Below are positions 1 through 13,530 of a stretch of DNA of 64,000 bases, in pieces. Both the position numbers and the translations under genes were made by a program. Source of the DNA: Pieris napi. Its lineage: Eukaryota; Arthropoda; Insecta; Lepidoptera; Pieridae. Where the stretch lies: assembly GCF_905475465.1 (NCBI RefSeq), contig NC_062238.1, positions 3,514,501 to 3,578,500 on the forward strand, read 5' to 3'. Numbering within the stretch: position 1 is the first letter of the stretch; every line of letters begins with the position of its first letter. The notes beneath the pieces are model-generated. The model worked only from the letters and a program-made list of their open reading frames with translations. It did not search any database and had not been told where the DNA came from.

Positions 1-204
1 TGTTTATAGTATTTAACTGTAATTGTCGATATAATCTAAAATATAATGAATGCCATAGTTCTCCGCTATAAGAGATCCCTTAAATAAATGTAATACATTC
101 CCATAATAATTAATATCTAGGAAATATTTCAAAAAAATACATTAAAAAATCCGTTTAGTTTTTTATTTTATTCAGAGCTTTGAATTTTTACCTAAGTAAA
201 GAAG

Positions 205-345
205 TAGGTACGAATACCTAAGTAACGCAATACAATGAGGGAATGCTTCCTATAGGTATGGATGGTACACACAGGCCATATTCGTTTTTAATTATTATTA
301 GTCTTACTATGTTAAATATCTACTTTTTATATCAATAAACATTAG
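205..345 (+). mobile_element. LINE 3' fragment (degenerate)
   Basis: CGCAATACAATGAGGGAATG...GGTA, then TTTTTAATTATTATTAG matches the better preserved copy at 18925-19060. It is too decayed for a coding call. The rest of 1-600 is AT-rich without recognisable content. Confidence 0.35.
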
Positions 346-610
346 TTAAGAAAAATATTAAAACAAAGAAATGTTTTAAATAAATTAAATATACCTTCGT
401 AATTAAAGTTCTGTTTTATAGGTACCGGAAAAATTCATCTGAATATAAGAGTTACACAGAGACATAAATTATAAGATAAGTTAATTAAGCATTTATTTGT
501 ACACGACACGCTAATGTTGGGCAATCACGCTAAATGAGTCCGTTTACCAATAGGGGCCAATACATTTCCCTGTATTGCGTTTCATGCGAGAATTACACAT
601 TAAAAAAATA

Positions 611-655
611 ATATATATGTATATATATATATATATTTGATTGTATATATATATT
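611..655. repeat. Interrupted TA microsatellite
   Basis: Alternating AT runs broken by TTTGATTG. Confidence 0.8.
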
Positions 656-2408
656 GACACTGTAAGCAAAACCACATTTCACTTAAAATGATTTTAAATG
701 AACAAATCTATACTAAATTTGATAAATTGATTTTTAAGGTCTATAACAGTATTTTCTAACGTGGGGAAATTTAATTGTGAAGGGGGGCTTTTTGAAAATC
801 TCTTAAAATTATTTGGGATTTAAATTTAAGTTTTTCAATATAAATTTAAGTTTTGAAAAATGATTTACTGTGTCCTTTAAACCTTAAAACAAGCGTCATT
901 TTATATTTTTAAATAACTTCTCATTCATGAAGAAAAGTCCTCACAACTCTAGCGTTAAAATATTTTATGATATGAAAACGTGCTCATATTAAGGTTTTAG
1001 ATTAAATGTTAGGAAAATGGAAATCTTTTATGAAACATTGCTGTGTTAATTATTTGCGATTATTATTTTCTTTATTTTTACATAATAATGTATTTATAGT
1101 GTATATTGGCGGACCTATGCGACTTCTCCAATACAAAGAGTCCCCCCGTGAGTTGTGTGCTGCCATATTGCGAGGCCTACTCGATTGTGAGGAAGTTGCA
1201 TGGACATGGTTAGCGCTGCGCCTTCTTAAGTTCTCTTGTTATTTTCACACATGTATATCCTTTCTATAACATATTTTCATAAGTATCTGATTGTTCCCCT
1301 TGTGATGTCTATGAAGAAATATAAATAAATATAAACTTATAAACTTTCATTTCAATCGCATTATAAATGATATTAGTTTGCATTAAAATCGTTAAAATCA
1401 ACAATAAATTATAAAAATGTGATACTTAATTTTGTTAGTATGTACACGTTAGCCTTAAGTGCTAAACAGTAGTAAGAAAAAATAGAACAAGAGAACAGAA
1501 TGTCTTCCCCTAAATAGACTGTAAGTGTTATTGGACACTTAGGTATGTTAAATATTACTAGTACCTAAATTAGGTTGGACTTAAATTACTTAATAGTCTT
1601 AAGTTATGCTAGATCGTAATGTTACATGATGTGTCAGTGAAGAGACAATGTATTAAAAAATCTGTTGTGAATAGTTGAATACACAGAATTTATTTCGGAA
1701 AGTGCTGAAATTGGCATATTTATATGTCAGTGTGCTATGTAATAGTACCTATGCGTTAAGAGGTCTTATTGAGTTAGGATTTATGGACATAGAGACGTGT
1801 AATAATTAAAAAAATAAATACATGTCAAGCTACAAAACTCTTGCTTCGGGAAAATTATGAAAACAAACACAAACATAATACTAAAATATGATCGTGTGAA
1901 AAACTCAAAAACATAGTCTAATAGGATTTTAAATTTATCTATTTAGAAAATAACCTTACTAAAAATATATAAATAAATAGTCCTAAAAATATCTCATAGA
2001 AATTTCCGATAAAATTTCGCCGTGCCTAAGTAAAAACGAAATTATGACGCGTGAAGAAATCGCTCCCGTATTTATGGCTAGAGTTATTGTTTGAAACGTC
2101 TAAGTCGTAATTCCGGGGCATAAAGCAGCAGGCTTCACTTGTTCCCCCTTTCCCCCTACGCCCCAGGATGCTGTTTTTCTCGCGCGAAATGGCCCGTTCG
2201 AAATTGTTGTTTTATGGAACTTTTTACTAGTTGACTTCGTTGAGGAGAATTGGTACGATCTACATCTACGTTGATTTCACTAAGCGACGATTTTTCAGTT
2301 GAAAATTATGTTTTATACAGAATTTGGGGGCAAACGGGCAGGACAATGCAACCCCAATGTTGCGACATCAACGGTACGGATATCGAGAGAACATCAATAT
2401 ATAACCTA
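656..2408. other. Non-coding stretch, no gene recognised
   Basis: AT-rich. A moderately GC-richer patch at about 1110-1240 is open on the plus strand within an 87-codon frame (1006-1269), but it shows no recognised domain, splice sites or Kozak context. A second unique GC-richer patch lies at 2040-2220. Confidence 0.4.
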
Positions 2409-2811
2409 CTAGCTGGCCTGGCGAACATCGTATCGCCTAACAGTCGGTTCTTTATTTTTTTTTAATACTTATTCTGCTATTCGGGACACCGGTCTAGCTA
2501 AAAGATAAAAAAAAGAAAGTTGATAATACAACAAATACATTATGTCAAAAATAAACTAACACTTGAACTTTATGATATGGTATTAAAGTTCAAATTGCCT
2601 TTAAATATTATTACGAATATTTTGTATGGGAATATAGAAAAGTGTTGTTTGTAGACTTTTCACTCAATTTTTTTAAATTTTTCTCTCCGTAAGAACCATC
2701 CTCGTACTTCAAGGAATATTATAAAAAAAGAATCAGACAAATCGGTCAAGCCGTTTTCATGTTATGTCGTGACAACGGAAAACGGGTTTCATTTTTATAT
2801 ATAAGACTAGA
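2409..2811 (-). mobile_element. Non-autonomous Helitron, diverged
   Basis: The minus-strand 3' end is the hairpin GGCGATACGATGTTCGCC followed by CTAG (2409-2412). The 5' end lies near 2806-2811 (TCTTATATATAAAAATGAAA). The interior contains AAATCGGTCAAGCCGTTTT, common in lepidopteran Helitrons. Confidence 0.6.
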
Positions 2812-3232
2812 CTACATACAGTACGCAGTACGAGCACTGAGGTGAAGTGGTAATCACACTTCAAGAAAGCTTGCCAGTTAGCTATTTAAGAATCGATACG
2901 CTATTCTCTTGGACCCAGAGTTGTTATTTCGAGAACTATCATAGGATATAAGTTTAGATAAATAATTGGCATACCCATAAAATTATACTTACCAAATTGA
3001 AACAGAGAAAAACGTGTAAAATTAAAAGCTGTATTATTGTCTTGGTATATCTCTAGAATTTTTTGTCTTATTCAATAAGAGCAAATAAACAGCAGGTTGA
3101 AAGCAATTCCTGTCGCCGACCCAGAAAGACCCAGAATCAGAATAAGAATAAATCTCTATTAAACAGCTGTGAATCTACATGGCTTATGTCGTAGCCCAAA
3201 TCGGTTATAAATAAAGGCAAGAGGTGGTCGAC

Positions 3233-3348
3233 CTTATTATAAAGTGAACTGAATATAGTTTTTGTTACCATGGTAACGATTTTTTACGTGGAACCAACAT
3301 CGTTACTATAGTAACAAGCATGATATTTTGTCTAAATTTTATAATAAG
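3233..3348. mobile_element. Fold-back MITE carrying two X-box-like palindromes
   Basis: Outer arms CTTATTATAAA (3233-3243) and TTTATAATAAG (3338-3348) are exact inverted copies. Inner arms hold GTTACCATGGTAAC (3264-3277) and GTTACTATAGTAAC (3302-3315), each a perfect 14-bp palindrome, themselves inverted relative to one another with their TTG/TCG flanks. Confidence 0.6.
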
Positions 3349-3842
3349 CCCCGAATTCTTTGTTCTTTGAGACGTTGCTAATTCTTATGGTTTTATAAAG
3401 ACGGATCCAGTTAATCAATAGTTGCCGACTCTAAACTAGTATCATTACTAATATTATAAAGAGAAAATATTTGATTGCTTGCATTGGAGAGGCTTCGAAA
3501 CTACGAGACAGATTTGAAAAATTATTTCACCATTAGAAACCTACGTTATCCCTGATGAAAATAGGCAAAAAAGTTATGGTTCTGTATTAAATTAGTGGAA
3601 CCCAAAGTGTGAAAAGAAAAATAAAATTCCGAAACCACGTATGATGCGGAAACTATTGACAATAGAGCAAAGTGATGTACCTACTACAGTTTAATAAAAA
3701 ACATCAATATCTTCAAAAAAGTCCGCGACACCACATGTGGTTTCATATGGTTAGACATCTAACAAATAAAAAATATTGTATTTAAAAGTCTATTTTGAAA
3801 ATCCGAATTTGAAAAATTGAACCGCAGAGCACAGTTAGTATA

Positions 3843-3887
3843 GCCACTTCGTGATATATATTATTAGTATATATATCACGAAGTGGC
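3843..3887. repeat. Perfect hairpin, 19-bp arms, 7-nt loop
   Basis: The arm GCCACTTCGTGATATATAT at 3843-3861 is the exact reverse complement of 3869-3887; the loop is TATTAGT. Confidence 0.9.
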
Positions 3888-5058
3888 AGGTAACAAACAT
3901 CTAATACCTATCCCACAAAAGTGGAACAAAAAACGCAAACAGGTCCACTGCATATTAAGTCTATCAAAAAATGGCAACAAAAACGCACTCGAGAATATTG
4001 AAAGCCGATAAAATTTCAAAATAACGACCTGTCACATTATAATATACAATGAAATTATCTCCACCATTTTTAAAATAAGAACGCGTGAGTAACTCGCCTC
4101 TGATTGGTCGAGTCTTGACAGTGAAATACGTTGGGTTGCCCGCTCCGACACAGCGGGTGTCTAAAATCCCCTAATGAAATTAAATTCCGTACGTTTAGAT
4201 TTGCTCGTAAATAACGCGGGTATCTAATCCGCTGATTAATGAATATTGAACTAAGTATTCACTAAAAAAATACTTCAACAGCTTTATTGTATTTTTCTGC
4301 TTTTGAAATTTATTTATTTAGAAAAAGTTTATATTAGGAAGTCAAGAATATTATGAAAAATCCTCCGTCCGTGGACAGACACAGACACAAGATAGCCTAA
4401 TATGACCTTCATACATACTTCTTCATACAGGATGTATTCGTTTACATAAATTATCTGTTAATACATTTAATTCTCTTGGTCAAGACACTTTTTTTTCAAA
4501 TTTGGAACTTACTCAGTAAAAGAGTGGGAGATTTATCATCAAATATAACTATAACAAACAAGATATTTCGTCCCATAAATATCGAGCTTCATACTAAGAG
4601 CTTTTTAGATAAACGTTTGGAAAGCTCTGTTTAGTCACAACAAAATTACAAGTTTATTGGGTACAATATAGCGGCTTACGGCTTACGAGAACACTCATGA
4701 GCACTAAAATGTTGGTTTACTACCCTACTGATGATTTACTGGATGCATTCCTCTACTTACGTTGACTTAGTATGGAATTCGATAGAGGTTATAGGCTCTT
4801 GTATGAAAGTACATTTTAGACAGAATTATTTATGTAATGTAATTATTTTTTTATTTACATTCTTTAAAAAATATCGTATTGTTGAAACAACTATACGAGT
4901 ACAGTATTTACAATATTCTTAACCTACATAATAATAATAATAATTAAAAATTGATGAAAAGAAAATTAAAACAAACAAAAAAGTTATGTCCCTATGACAG
5001 TGTACTTTTAACAATTGAAGCTGATTTTTAATTTTTTTATGGATATTCTTTTGTTTAA
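3888..5058. other. Non-coding stretch, nothing recognised
   Basis: AT-rich DNA without repeats, hairpins or spliceable frames that I could support. A short ATA microsatellite occurs near 4928-4946. Confidence 0.4.
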
Positions 5059-5339
5059 GAGCAGTGTTGGCCTAGTGGTTTCAGCGTGCGACTCTCATCC
5101 CTGAGGTCGTAGGTTCGATCCGTGGCACCAATGGACTTTCTTCCTACGTACGCATTTAACATTCGCGCGAACGGGGAAGGAAAATATCGTGTGGAAACCA
5201 GCTTGCCTTAGACCCAAAAAGTAGACGGTGTGAGTAAGACACATCAAGCTGATCACGTACCTACTTGCCTATGAAACAGACACAGAAGTCTGAGGCCCTG
5301 ACCTAAATAGGTAGTAGCAGCGCTGATTTTTTTTTTTTT
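5059..5339 (+). mobile_element. tRNA-derived SINE, near full length
   Basis: The tRNA-like head carries an A-box-like GTTGGCCTAGTGG and B box GGTTCGATCC. It is followed by the family body (CATTTAACATTCGCG, CCTTAGACCCAAAAAGT, GCTGATCACGTACCTACTTG) and a GCGCTGATTTTTTTT tail. The poly-T tail continues into the flank to about 5355. Confidence 0.85.
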
Positions 5340-6905
5340 AATTCTTTTTTTTTTTGTCTATAAGCAGATGTCATTATTTATTTATATGGAGTAAAACCGA
5401 ACGTGAGAAAGATAATTTTTCACAGAAGTCAAATGATGAAACTCAATATGAAAACACATACAAATATAACATTTTAAGAGTTATTCAGATTGACCACCCA
5501 AGCTGTAATACTTTAACATAAATTATGGCGAAGAAACCGATATTTCATCCGAGCTATCATAAATTAATGCATTTTAATAAAAGCTAAAACAAAATACGTA
5601 TCGAGACTGATCGTAATGTGAGAAATTAATGAAAGACATTAATTATAACTGAAGGGCCTGCGTCTAGAGATTCTTAGGGATTTCATGGGATTGCATTTGC
5701 ATAAGTAATTGTATGGGTCGATTTAAGGTGTGTATAAGTGTTGAATAATACATAGAGTGGAAGGGCAAGACAAGGATCTATATTTAAATTAATTTACACT
5801 GCCTGCCTGGTTTCGGTTTAGATGAAATTTCTGTATACATCTATTAGTCTTCTGTGGGTTTCTCATTCATTTGGGTTTAAATATGGGAGCATTACGTCAC
5901 GCAAATTTTGGAGATTATTGACCTCCTCCCCCCCCCCCCATGTAACGTGCCGTAACGTTTTTCTGTGTCTTGTAAAACGTTTCGTGACCACCTAGTGACT
6001 CTTTATACCTACAAGTTACCATTATGTGGTGTCAAGGACCTACTGGAAAGTCGAAAATAATAGTAACAATAACGCGTAATTCAATCCCCGCCCCGCATCG
6101 TAACGTTTTACGAATTCGTTACGTACCTAATACTTGAACGCTCCCTATGGCAGTTATTATAAAGAAATTCCCATTATTATGTTATTTATCGAAGGCAAAG
6201 TTTCTGACGAGTCCAAAAAATAATGAGAAGAAATATATTAAAAAAATAAAAAAAAAAGTTTTGCCAAGTAAAGAAGGTAAGTTTAATTCTACGTTTGTTG
6301 GTATATAACTTATTAATTTTTTATTGGAGTTCATTCCGCATATAAAGTCCGTGATCCAGGCAACCATCTACCAGGCGATAATAAAGTCTAGGAAGCCATT
6401 TGGTTAAAGATAGAAATCTTGTTTGATAAAAATAATTGAAATTTAAAAATGGAATATATAAGGTCCTATAATTTCAGATAGAACACATGCGCTCGGATTT
6501 ATCGAGGCTCACTAGTTTACGACCGAATATTTTTATGCAAAGAGCGTCGCCAAATGTGCCCCGTCGGTTCCGAAAAAATATAGAACGTTCGCACGTAAAA
6601 AGGATGACAGAATAAATATACATGGAGCCACCCTTTTTGTCCATTAAACGACCCGAGGTTTTTTCTTGTCATAAAATGTGCCCCAATAAATATGTAAATC
6701 TACCAAAACCGTTGCCGCTTCGTTTGTGAGTTTCACTTTCGGCCGTTCAAGTTAATTGTACTGCAATTTGTAAAGCATTTTATTGAGAAGCGTATGCTTT
6801 TGTTTTAGCCATTGTGACACTTCATAGCATTGTCGAATGTGATTTTTGTTAATCACACCGTAAATAAATGCAAAATATATTTAAATATCGAACATCTTAA
6901 AAGAG
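5340..6905. other. Non-coding stretch
   Basis: AT-rich, with a pure C12 tract at 5928-5939. A unique, more GC-rich segment at about 6540-6780 (TGTGCCCC twice, TTTCGGCCGTTC) resembles none of the other repeats in the window. Confidence 0.4.
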
Positions 6906-7054
6906 TAAGTGTGGAGTTTCTTGCCCATTTTTCTCCACACGAAATTACCTTTTGGAAGGGGCAACTAGAATTTTCTTTGTATTTTGTATGTCGTTCAAAA
7001 GTGCAATTTTAGGTGGTCTAATTGAAATAAATAATTTGACTTTGACTTTGAACA
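6906..7054 (+). mobile_element. LINE 3' tail ending in (TTTGAC)n
   Basis: GTGGAGTTTCTTGCCC...GTGCAATTTTAGGTGGTC, then TGAAATAAATAATTTGACTTTGACTTTG is a typical non-LTR 3' UTR with a short tandem tail. Confidence 0.55.
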
Positions 7055-7443
7055 ATTACATAATATTATGGTTAGGTAAAAAATTACACAAATTTTACAT
7101 ACCTATAATCTCTTTTCACCGATTAATAGTCTCACAACAAAAAAACTTAAATAATACAAAGTAACAACAACAATTAATAATAGAAGTAATTTAACAAATA
7201 ACACACAAAATTGTAAAAATTGATGACGAAGGTATCGCAAACTTCATGTGATTTAAGAAATACTTGTACACAAAATACAAATGCTGTATTAATAGAAATA
7301 GTATTATAGGTATTGTGTCGAGTGAGTATTCGCGTTACGGTATTACCGGGGGCGCTGTATCGATCCGCCCGGGACGCACACCACGCCTGTGCTGTTTTTA
7401 TATGAAAATATATAAGTCGCGTTTTTAATTACATTAACAGAGT

Positions 7444-7720
7444 GAGCAGTGTTGACCTTATGGCTTCAGCGTGTGACTCTCATCCTTGAAGTCGTAGGTC
7501 CGAATGGATGTGTACCAATGGACTGTCTTTCTATGTGCGCATTTAACATTCGCTCGAACGGTGAAGGAAAACTTCGTGAGGAAACCGGCTTGCTTTAGAC
7601 CCAAAAAGTCGACAGCGTGTGTCAGGCACTAGAAGCTGATCACCTACTTGCCTATTAGATTGACAAATGATCATGAAACAGATATGAGGTCAGACCTAAT
7701 AAGGTTGTAGCGCCACTGAT
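7444..7720 (+). mobile_element. tRNA-derived SINE, diverged head
   Basis: Same family as 5059-5339. The B box is mutated (GTAGGTCCGA), while the body and CTTGCCTATTAGATT-to-GCGCCACTGAT end are well kept. Confidence 0.85.
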
Positions 7721-8508
7721 AAGAATTACATTTACTAATATTAATAAATTAATAATTTTATAACCGTTGTGATTCTGATATATAGTTAAAATATTGATAT
7801 AATGGCCATCTGGCCTATTTAAACTGCGCAGTATAGCTTGTGAATCGTAGATTACAATTCTTAACGGAAAGATGATTCTAGCTTCGATTACACCAATGGA
7901 TTATTATCTATGTTAAGTAGAACCTGCTTCTCAAACGTCTTAGACCATGAACTTCTTAGAAAGTGAATGTATATTTAAAGGTTGATCAAGTTAGTAACTT
8001 AACCAAGAATGTATCATTAAAACTTAGGACAAATATACAAGCGGTTACAAATACTTAGTTAATTACTGAATCTTCGTTTTATCATACATTTTTCTTTATC
8101 TATCTGATTTGATTTAAGTCTCATTAAAACGAATTTATACCCCGATACAACACTTTATTGATCGCTATAATTTACGGCAACCTTTCGGAGGTGTATTTCA
8201 GACCCCATTTTTTCGCAGCTCGTATTAAAGTAATAAAGGGGAAATTTAATTTCATGATTGGAAAGCTCGATTGGCCAGTTATGCGGCTAATGAGTTTATG
8301 AGTGAGAGGTTATTCGTATTGCGTAATTTGTTTTAATCAAAATAGGAATATTTGGTTTGTAATTGTCTAAATTAATTCAAAGCTCTCGTTAAAAGTAAAT
8401 TAATCAATAAAGCTTTTTATGAATTTAACGAATATTTCAATGATCCTAATCCTTGGGATTGATTTGCTCTAGTTCAAACAATTTGTATGACTCAAAACTT
8501 AGCGATTA

Positions 8509-8648
8509 AAAAGAGTGGCGGAAAGTTTCTTGCCCGCTCTACGCCCTTGACTTGCGAACTGGTAGTAAATGTCAATTTAGAATTAAATTAACTATTTTTT
8601 TTAACATAGGATTCATATAGATGAATAAAGTTATTTTGAGTTCGAGTT
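8509..8648 (+). mobile_element. LINE 3' end fragment
   Basis: AAGAGTGGCGGAAAGTTTCTTGCC opens a K-S-G-G-K-F-L-A frame remnant. It ends GAATAAAGTTATTTTGAGTTCGAG, a decayed TTTGAATTTG-type tail. Confidence 0.55.
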
Positions 8649-8667
8649 AAGCACGACTTAAAGTGAT

Positions 8668-8752
8668 TGGCTGGCAACGAATTTGAGAGCCTTCTGGCGA
8701 TGTGAGGATCCTTGGGTGGCGGTATCATTTAACATAAGGTGAGCCCAGGGCA
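8668..8752 (+). mobile_element. LINE tail fragment (GGCGGTATCA family)
   Basis: CTGGCAACGAATTTGAGAGC...GGGTGGCGGTATCATTTAAC...GGTGAGCC matches the tails at 13960-14112 and 27081-27231. Confidence 0.5.
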
Positions 8753-10161
8753 AGATTTACAGGTCTGGAGGCCTCGGGGAAACTAAGTAGTGGAGGCAAA
8801 TTATTTTGCAAATAAAATGAAAAAAATTTTTCAGTCGAGTTTTTCAATCAATAATTTATTGTGAAACCAAGTAGATTCTTTTAGTATCTAACAAACATAT
8901 TAAAATCTATCTAAGGATAAGTTGTTTACTAGTGTTTAATAGCCGGAATTAAAAACAATTTTTTTCCGAAGGCTTTATTGTGGGGGCCCATCTTTTGTGG
9001 AGGCCCTGGGACTGTAGCCAAGGTTGCTCTCCCCTATCTCTATATAAAATCTGGTCCTGGAAGAGCCTACTACCCTTTTGCCACATATAGAAAAATATAT
9101 ATTGTTTGCTACATTATTTTGAGATCCAAGTAAAATCCGTTTATTTTAGTATCTATTGTAATAGCGCTATTTCCTGAGTTGTTGTTAATTTATATAGAAG
9201 CAAATTTATCTAGCCTTTTAGCAAAGCTATGGGATGGTAGCGTACTGACACAATTATACTGAAATATCTTTTACACACAGTAGATATAGGACTGTGGTAA
9301 CATTCCGTAAGACCCGAAATAATTGTGGTTTTGTTAAGAATCGAATTAAACCTTATATGCATATAGGTAAAATATATTTTCTAGAAGAGTGCCTTACTAC
9401 ATGGCAGTGGGAGCGTTAAATATGAAACCTTTTCACATATTTTAAAAGATAAATCTTCACTACCCGCCCTTCGCTACAATCCATTAAATCTTTAAAATAT
9501 ATAAGACGAAAAATAACTTGTTTTTACAATGTTGTTCGTTGAATAAATCCCGCAATAAAATATGGCTTAAAACGTGTATGATTTATATTTCGCACTGTTT
9601 TTGGCAACATTGTTAATGTATTTTGTAAAACGTCGTAACTTTGGACATAAATGTTGAATGCTTTGAATAGATTGATATAGATATTATGGGATATTAGTGA
9701 CGTTTTATGAGGGTAACGATAGAAATTTGTGATCGATGAATGCACCCGTAGAGTTGCTTCCACGATTTTTATTCGCGGAGAGTTATAGTAATAGCAACAC
9801 TTAAATTAATGAATAATTATGCTATTAGGGAGAAATAACGTTCAACTAAGTATATAAAGTCATTCTAGATACGCAACTTAGTTAATATGTCTCGGTAAAG
9901 GAAGTATTTCGAACCGAAACATAGTACCTAAACCAATTTTGACTATAGACAGTAAAAAACAAATGAAACTTAACAATAAACCTCAATTACTTACGTTATT
10001 TATTTAAATATGTATTAATCCAAAGCCTTTTAAAAAACTTAGTGTATATTTACAAGCTTTTAATTAAAAATATAGCAAAAATAGATCACACATGTATACG
10101 ACGAACATTATGTACTACTGAGATAATATGGGTTAAGCTGAGACTCGCGTACTCCTTATTA

Positions 10162-10537
10162 TCTTAATATATATGAACCACGTGTCACGTTGTTTGTCCG
10201 CGATGGACTTCGAAACTACTTAACCGATTTTAAATTAAATTTGCACACCGTGTGCAGTTTGATCCAACTTAAAAGATAGGATAGCTTACATCTTAATTTA
10301 TAGCCGCAATATTATTTTATTGCAAATTATTTGTTTATTATTTGACAGTCACAATTCTAACAGATGGCGCTGTGATGAAAGTACCAACGTTTCAAATATC
10401 CTACAATTTACTTTAACAACCACCAAATAAGCATGGTGGTCCCCATGACTGGTTCTCCTACAGTTTCCCTTGAATAGTGTACTACTATGTAATATAACAA
10501 AACCTTAGCCACAGCAACGCTTGGCCGAGTCTGCTAG
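10162..10537 (+). mobile_element. Non-autonomous Helitron (family 1)
   Basis: TCTTAATATATATGAACC follows an A at the start; the end is GAGTCTGCTAG before T. It carries CAGATGGCGCTG at 10371-10382. Copies lie at 28942 and 42348. Confidence 0.8.
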
Positions 10538-13451
10538 TATAGATATATAATAAGCATTTTTTGTACCAAAGAATACGATTATATAAGATATGCAAAGTTT
10601 TTCAAGTACTAGTGTAAGTAAAAGTAGAAAAGTTACATTTAAATTATGCACGACACTGTAATTATAATTCATAGCCATGTTAAACAACCATTAAAGAAAA
10701 TTATCGCTGACCAAGCTTCTTTCGTTTATAAAAACTAATTATTTTCTAAGAAACAAGTACTAAGCTTAACTATGAATTAATCGTAAATAATTTTTACATT
10801 TAGTGCAAATAAAAACGCAAATTTTACGTGCAATTAACAGGTCATAAATGAAAAAATGAGTAATTTTCTCGTATTAAATAAATAACACATTAGGAATGTT
10901 AAAATATAATAAACGCACCGGTTACTTCATTAAAATTAATTTAATTGCCCTATTTTAAAAGCTGTTACGAGTTTTATATCATTTCTTTATCGTTTCAAGT
11001 TTGGCGCTCGCGCAGATTTATCGCTTTTAAGTTTGAATGGTACTATTATAGTTGAAGTTTATTAATTTGAAATTTTTACATAGAAGTATCTTATTTTTAT
11101 AAATCAATCTGTTGATAGTAGGTTTTGTTATTGATTGGATCTGTTGTGGGTTATACACCCGCGTGGTTATAATGCCATATTAAACTCGGTTTTACTTATA
11201 AACATAGAAAACAACGTAAAATGTTTATGTTTTTTTAAGGTTCTTGTGAATATTGTCATGTATGTAATTTCAACAAATAACATTATTATTTTAATTACCT
11301 GTTTAAGTAAAGCTTATCCACACAACGAAAAAGCTTTAACTAAATATAATGCTTTGTAAAATACATAATATTCAAGAAATGTTACCACGGTACCTATTTC
11401 AAACCGGCCGTAAATGTCGTCAGAATAATATTTTACGAGTCAGAAGAGGCGGGGATCCCAAGTCTTATCTCACATGTGGAATGACATCCAAATTTATCGT
11501 CTTAAAAATACCACAATTAAAAAGAAACCATATTGGATCCGGCTGATAAAAGAACTAGATAAAATATCGAACTTACGTGTTTTGGGATTGGAAATAAACC
11601 AGTATAATGTTGCGTTCACTTAAACTGTATGCAAGTTACAATATTTTTATATTACGTTTACTTTATATCTATTATTGAATTCTTCTGAAATCTTATTATT
11701 AATGAAATTTCACTTCAATGGCGTTGCAATGAGGTCATAGGTATGACTCTAGGTTGGCGTGTTAGACTCGTGAGTATGTAGGTCAAAAACACGTTTAATT
11801 TCACCTACGAGAATTTGGAGTCAAGACAAAGCGCTAAGTTTACCTCGAGAAGTAGATAATAACTGGCTTTGTAGTAGATAAGTAGTAAGCATCACATGGA
11901 AGGTGAAGGGTTTTCAAAGCCCCTCTGAAGCTGAAAAGTTCGTATGCTAACATAGAAAAAAATATATTTTTATATAATTTTATTTTATAATCCAATACAG
12001 TGAAATAGCGATAGAACGATTATAACGGTCATACAATTTTTTGAAACTATTAGTACGATTTCTCTTTAGCCTGAAAATAGGCTTCTGTTCGGCGATTACC
12101 TTTTTTATGGGTGCAAAATATCTGTCCAGCGAGCATTCTCTTGAGGTCTAAGAACTGTTATATGTATTATTGAATTTAATTATATGACTGTTTAATGTTT
12201 TTATGCAACCAAAAGCTAAATAAATCAAGCTCCTAGCTTTTTACCTATTATTATTTTTTGAATCGAAAGTCACCGTTTCTATCTTATACGTTTGAGAGCA
12301 GATTCCAAAGGGGCTTAATTTATTTAATTTCAGTTTTAATTTTATTTTTTAAACGTACCTACGCCCTTGAAAACGCCCTACGGAAAAATGTTCGACAAAA
12401 ATATCCTATAGATGTTAATATGTAGTTTTAAAATGGATGGTAGGGTTTTTTCTATATCTTCTACTATTAAAAGTTAATACTAGAAAACTCAAAAAGCTTT
12501 ATGAAGAAGCCAAACCGATACGGCGATGAAATTTATATATAAGGCCGCCCGTTACAAGTAATATATTTTGTTAATTTTAAACAATTTTCCTGTTGTGGAA
12601 TGAAGTGTGAACAAAAAAATAAAAAAACGTTTACGTAATATAATAATAATAATTTTATAATTTGAATCTTTAAAATTATGTTACTCCAATTAAATCCCTC
12701 TAGACATTCGGACTCAAAGCCAATGGCGATATTTAGATTATATTAGCACTATGAAACCTATATGAAAATTAAGAAAACGCCTGAAATAGATCAATTGAAA
12801 TATAAAGTTACAAACTGCTACAAAGTTGAGTCTGTATTATAGGACATGCCAATGCACTTACGGCAATGTTATGACAAGATTTTCTTGAGTGCTAACAGAT
12901 GTATGGGAGTTCGTCCGTTTCCAAGCTTTAACAAATATCTACAAGACATACTGTATACTTTTCGAGTTGCAGTGTTAAGAACAGACTATGTAGCGACTAT
13001 TGTTATATGATATCCACACTAATGCTATGAAGAGGTAAGGTTTAATTGTTTGCATTAAATAGGCTTCAAAACTACTGATTCTTTGACTATTAGAACCCTA
13101 CGTTATCGCTGATGCACCTACACTTTAGAATATTTTTAAATAAAGTTAGGGTCCTGTAATAATGAAAGTAAAAGTATCAAAACTAGCAACAAAGATTCCT
13201 TAATCGCGTACGCCGTGGAAACTATTGAGATCAAACAAAGTGATCTATACAGTTTTATATAAGACATCAATATCAATAGTCAAGGAGTTAAGAAGAGCGT
13301 TTAAACTAATGACAAACAGATTTCCTGGGATGTTTAATTCTTAAATTAAAGTATTACTACCACAAAAAGCTATTGATTGTATCACTGTTATGATTCTTGC
13401 AAACAAATAATCATGAGTAAAACTTTTATATGAATTACTCTTTGTTTCAAA
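10538..13451. other. Non-coding stretch, no gene recognised
   Basis: AT-rich, with a few open frames of 60-75 codons that lack splice context or recognisable residues. No repeat family could be assigned. Confidence 0.35.
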
Positions 13452-13530
13452 TTCAAACTCAAAATATCTTTATTCATGTAGTTTACATTAGGTAATCTTT
13501 AATACGACAGCGGTGGGCATATTTAAATGA
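13452..13530 (-). mobile_element. LINE 3' tail, minus strand
   Basis: The reverse complement ends ...CATGAATAAAGATATTTTG, then AGTTTGAATTTGAA, a TTTGAATTTG-type tail. Confidence 0.45.

Noticed and set aside
1006..1269. 87-codon plus-strand frame with a GC-richer second half.
   Set aside because: No domain, no splice or start context, and no recognisable family; left as unassigned.
5100..5125. tRNA gene suggested by the GGTTCGATCC box.
   Set aside because: It belongs to a SINE head; no cloverleaf with acceptor stem pairing could be drawn. The same holds at 36444 and 62460.
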